Assembly (NCBI RefSeq): GCF_047718555.1
Contig: NZ_JBDNRK010000002.1
Span: forward strand, 1 to 64,000
Reading direction: 5' to 3'
Origin: Clostridium_I sp047718555
GTDB taxonomy: Bacteria > Bacillota > Clostridia > Clostridiales > Clostridiaceae
DNA length: 64,000 bases
The position numbers were made by a program, and so were the translations under genes. Of this stretch, positions 61,817 through 64,000 are shown piece after piece (the first letter of the stretch is position 1; every line of letters begins with the position of its first letter). The notes below the pieces were generated by a model. That model did no database searches, was not told the DNA's origin, and was given only the letters and a program-made list of their open reading frames with translations.

Positions 61817-62716
61817 ATGTTAGAAATGCTAGAGAATTGTAAGCTTTGTCCTAGAAATTGTAGTGTGAATAGATTAAAAAATGAAATTGGTTTCTGTAGA
61901 TCTAGTAGAGACATTAAAATAGCTAGAGTTTCTCTTCACGCTTGGGAAGAGCCCTGTATTTCTGGAACAAAAGGCTCTGGAACTATCTTTTTTTCTAATT
62001 GTAATCTAAATTGTGTATTCTGCCAAAATCACGAAATAAGCCAGCAAAATATAGGAAAAAATGTTTCTATAGATAGGCTAAGTGAAATATTTATAGAGCA
62101 GCAAAACAGAGGTGCTAATAATATTAACCTAGTCACTCCAACTCATTATGTTCCTCAAATTATAGAAGCCCTTAAAATAGCAAAAAAATCTGGCCTTCAC
62201 ATACCAATTTTATATAATAGCAATGGTTATGAAAATATGGAAACAATAAAATTACTAGAGGGATATATAGATATTTATTTACCTGATCTTAAATATATGA
62301 ATGACAAATATGCATTAAAATATTCAAAAGTAAAGAATTATTTCAAATTTGCATCAAGAGCCATAGAAGAGATGGTTAGACAATGTCCTGAGCCATCATT
62401 TAATAAAGAAGGTATACTTACAAAAGGAGTTATTATACGACATCTAATGCTGCCAGGATTGCTTTTTGATTCAAAAAAAATAGTAGACTATATACATAGT
62501 ACCTTTTATGATTCTGTTTATATTAGCATTATGAATCAATACACACCTATGTTTAACTCCAAAAACTATCCTGAAATTAACAGGCCTTTAAATAAGAAAC
62601 ACTATGAGAGTCTTATAGACTATAGCTTAAACTTAGGAATTAAAAATGGCTTCATACAAGAAGAGGGAACAGTAAAAGAAAGCTTCGTGCCCCACTTTGA
62701 TTTAAGAGGAGTTTGA
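61817..62716 (+). CDS. radical SAM protein, PflX/PflA-like (COG1313 type)
   Basis: 299 residues with the classical cluster motif CNLNCVFC (CxxxCxxC, about 63-70) and an N-terminal cysteine set (CKLCPRNCSVNR) typical of PflX-like activase relatives. GCxxC-type motifs and a GSGTIFFSNC stretch fit the SAM-binding barrel. No glycyl-radical enzyme gene is nearby, so the target is unknown. I chose the ATG at 61817 behind AGGAAGGTG; an upstream TTG at 61721 falls in the repeat element. Confidence 0.87.
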   Translation: MLEMLENCKLCPRNCSVNRLKNEIGFCRSSRDIKIARVSLHAWEEPCISGTKGSGTIFFSNCNLNCVFCQNHEISQQNIGKNVSIDRLSEIFIEQQNRGANNINLVTPTHYVPQIIEALKIAKKSGLHIPILYNSNGYENMETIKLLEGYIDIYLPDLKYMNDKYALKYSKVKNYFKFASRAIEEMVRQCPEPSFNKEGILTKGVIIRHLMLPGLLFDSKKIVDYIHSTFYDSVYISIMNQYTPMFNSKNYPEINRPLNKKHYESLIDYSLNLGIKNGFIQEEGTVKESFVPHFDLRGV

Positions 62717-62772
62717 AAGAATCGTACAATAAACAACACTCTCTAGTTTTAATATTTTCTTAATAAAAAATT

Positions 62773-62811
62773 TTTCGCTGGCAAAAACCAAAAGAATTTC
62801 TACCAGCGAAA
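62773..62811. terminator. hairpin between convergent genes
   Basis: 9-bp stem TTTCGCTGG/CCAGCGAAA with a 21-nt loop between the radical SAM gene (plus) and the chemotaxis gene (minus); T-run on the minus side. Confidence 0.65.
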
Positions 62812-62824
62812 GATTACTGAGTTT

Positions 62825-64000
62825 TTATACTTTGTACTTCTTAAGCTCCAATTCAAAACTTTCTACGAGACTTTTAAATTGACCTACCTTATCCGTTAAA
62901 TTCTTAATCTGATTGGTATAATTACTTACGTTAGCACTCACTTCTTCTGAAGAAGCAGAATTTTCTTCAGCTATAGCCGCAAGTGACTCTATGTTATTAT
63001 ATATACTTGCTATTGAATCAGCCTCAACATTTAGCCTTTCTGCAGCTTTTATCATAGATTCCGAAACATTCTTAGCAGATATTTTTGCTTCATAACTTAA
63101 ATTTCTTACATTTTGTAATGAATCTATTCCATCTTCAAGCACACTATATTGAGTTCCTATATTCTCAACAAGTCCCTCAATATCTCCGACAAAATGTCCC
63201 AGGCTACTATTTATTTCTTCTACAGCATTTCTTGTTTCTTCTGCTAATTTTCTTACCTCTTCTGCTACTACATTAAACCCTTTTCCTGCTTCCCCTGCAC
63301 GTGCAGCTTCAATTGAAGCATTTAAAGCCAATAGGTTAATCTGCTCTGATATTTCTGAAACTATAGAAATAATTCCTCTGATATTTTTAGCCTCTCCACT
63401 TAATTTAATTCCTTTATCCTTAACTTCTTTAAATTTAGTAAGACTATTCATTATATTTTTACCAGTATCATCTACACTTTCATAACTATTATCAATTTTA
63501 TTAATAGCATTTTCAAGTTTTTCTTTATTAGCATTTTCATCTCTTACTACATCTTTTAAGGATTCTATATTTTCATTCAAAATAGTGGCACAATTCTGTG
63601 TGTTATTTGCCTGATCTACAGCTCCACCTGCTAATTGCTCTACAATGTTAGATATCTCATTTGAAGTAGTACTCATAAAATCTGAAATACTATTTATACT
63701 TTTTACAAAAGTATTCATTTCATCCGTTATACCTTTAATTCCCACAAAATCTTTACAGATAATTTTTTCATGGTTTATTATTAAATTATGAAATTCTTCA
63801 AAAAAATCTGAAGTTTTTACACTACTATCTATAACAAAATTATGATTGCTTATTTTTTGTAATTGTTGCTTTATAAAATTCTTAGGTCTAAGTAAAAGCT
63901 TTGTACCTACAAATGAAGATAAGGATGCAATAATTGCAGCAATAGTAATTTTTACAATATTGCTTGTCCCAAATAGAGGGATAAACAATACTATAGAAAT
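62825..64000 (-). CDS. methyl-accepting chemotaxis protein, truncated by window edge
   Basis: The frame stays open through base 64000, so the N terminus is missing. The visible part has one membrane segment (near 63930-63985), a short linker, and the long coiled-coil signalling domain with the conserved tip (LALNASIEAARAGEAGKGF, then VVAEEVRKLAEETRNA) and glutamates suited to methylation. Signals to CheA/CheW for taxis. The ligand-binding part cannot be judged. Confidence 0.9.
   Translation of the reverse strand: MSIVLFIPLFGTSNIVKITIAAIIASLSSFVGTKLLLRPKNFIKQQLQKISNHNFVIDSSVKTSDFFEEFHNLIINHEKIICKDFVGIKGITDEMNTFVKSINSISDFMSTTSNEISNIVEQLAGGAVDQANNTQNCATILNENIESLKDVVRDENANKEKLENAINKIDNSYESVDDTGKNIMNSLTKFKEVKDKGIKLSGEAKNIRGIISIVSEISEQINLLALNASIEAARAGEAGKGFNVVAEEVRKLAEETRNAVEEINSSLGHFVGDIEGLVENIGTQYSVLEDGIDSLQNVRNLSYEAKISAKNVSESMIKAAERLNVEADSIASIYNNIESLAAIAEENSASSEEVSANVSNYTNQIKNLTDKVGQFKSLVESFELELKKYKV

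Overview
The window is a low-GC, AT-rich chromosomal segment of an anaerobic, spore-forming Clostridium-type Firmicute. Evidence for this is the set of sporulation genes (spoIIE, spoVB, spoVT, spoVG, yabP, yabQ), a formate-tetrahydrofolate ligase, a [FeFe]-hydrogenase-like protein, Firmicutes-style Shine-Dalgarno sites, many TTG/GTG starts and a T-box leader. The species cannot be fixed from sequence alone.

The long leftward block from about 39.7 kb down to 5.5 kb is the conserved origin-proximal Firmicutes neighbourhood read in reverse: purR, spoVG, glmU, prs, (two-component system plus htrA), pth, mfd, prsA, spoVT, spoVB, mazG/yabN, hup, S4 protein, yabP, yabQ, divIC, yabR, tRNAs, spoIIE, tilS, hpt, ftsH, (fhs), coaX, dusB, greA, lysS. 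It joins cell division, sporulation, transcription-coupled repair, nucleotide and cofactor supply, tRNA modification and translation. Sporulation-type promoters are legible: a full sigma-H match before spoVG, a sigma-G-like site before spoVT, and a 21-bp-spaced promoter before spoIIE.

The left end (0-5.5 kb) carries the start of a leftward rRNA operon (promoter and leader only), a divergent 5S-like gene with tRNA-Ile(CAT) and tRNA-Ala, murD, a small unknown membrane ORF, a candidate small RNA, glyS behind a T-box leader, and tRNA-Asn. At 18.2-19.7 kb a Met/fMet/Leu tRNA cluster is present twice in tandem with identical promoters, separated by a repeat-rich spacer.

Right of the divergent purR/murC boundary lies an accessory region (41-64 kb): a heterodimeric ABC exporter behind a 29-codon leader ORF and terminator (attenuator architecture), a YtrA-like GntR/ABC operon, tRNA-Pro, a gene remnant, a [FeFe]-hydrogenase homologue, PAP2 and HAD phosphatases, an SH3-like membrane protein, an ABC-F protein, ComB, an orphan UgpC/MsmK ATPase with a CdaR-like regulator, two radical SAM proteins, a lipoprotein, a YkvI-like carrier, and a methyl-accepting chemotaxis protein cut by the right edge.

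Two dispersed non-coding repeat families cross the window. Family A (about 255 bp, central terminator-like hairpin, copies at 23.9 and 58.9 kb, with related end sequences at 18.6-19.3 and 61.7 kb) looks MITE-like. Family B (about 140 bp, copies at 19.7 and 32.0 kb in opposite orientation) keeps several hairpins. With the attenuator and the candidate small RNA, these are the least explained parts of the window.
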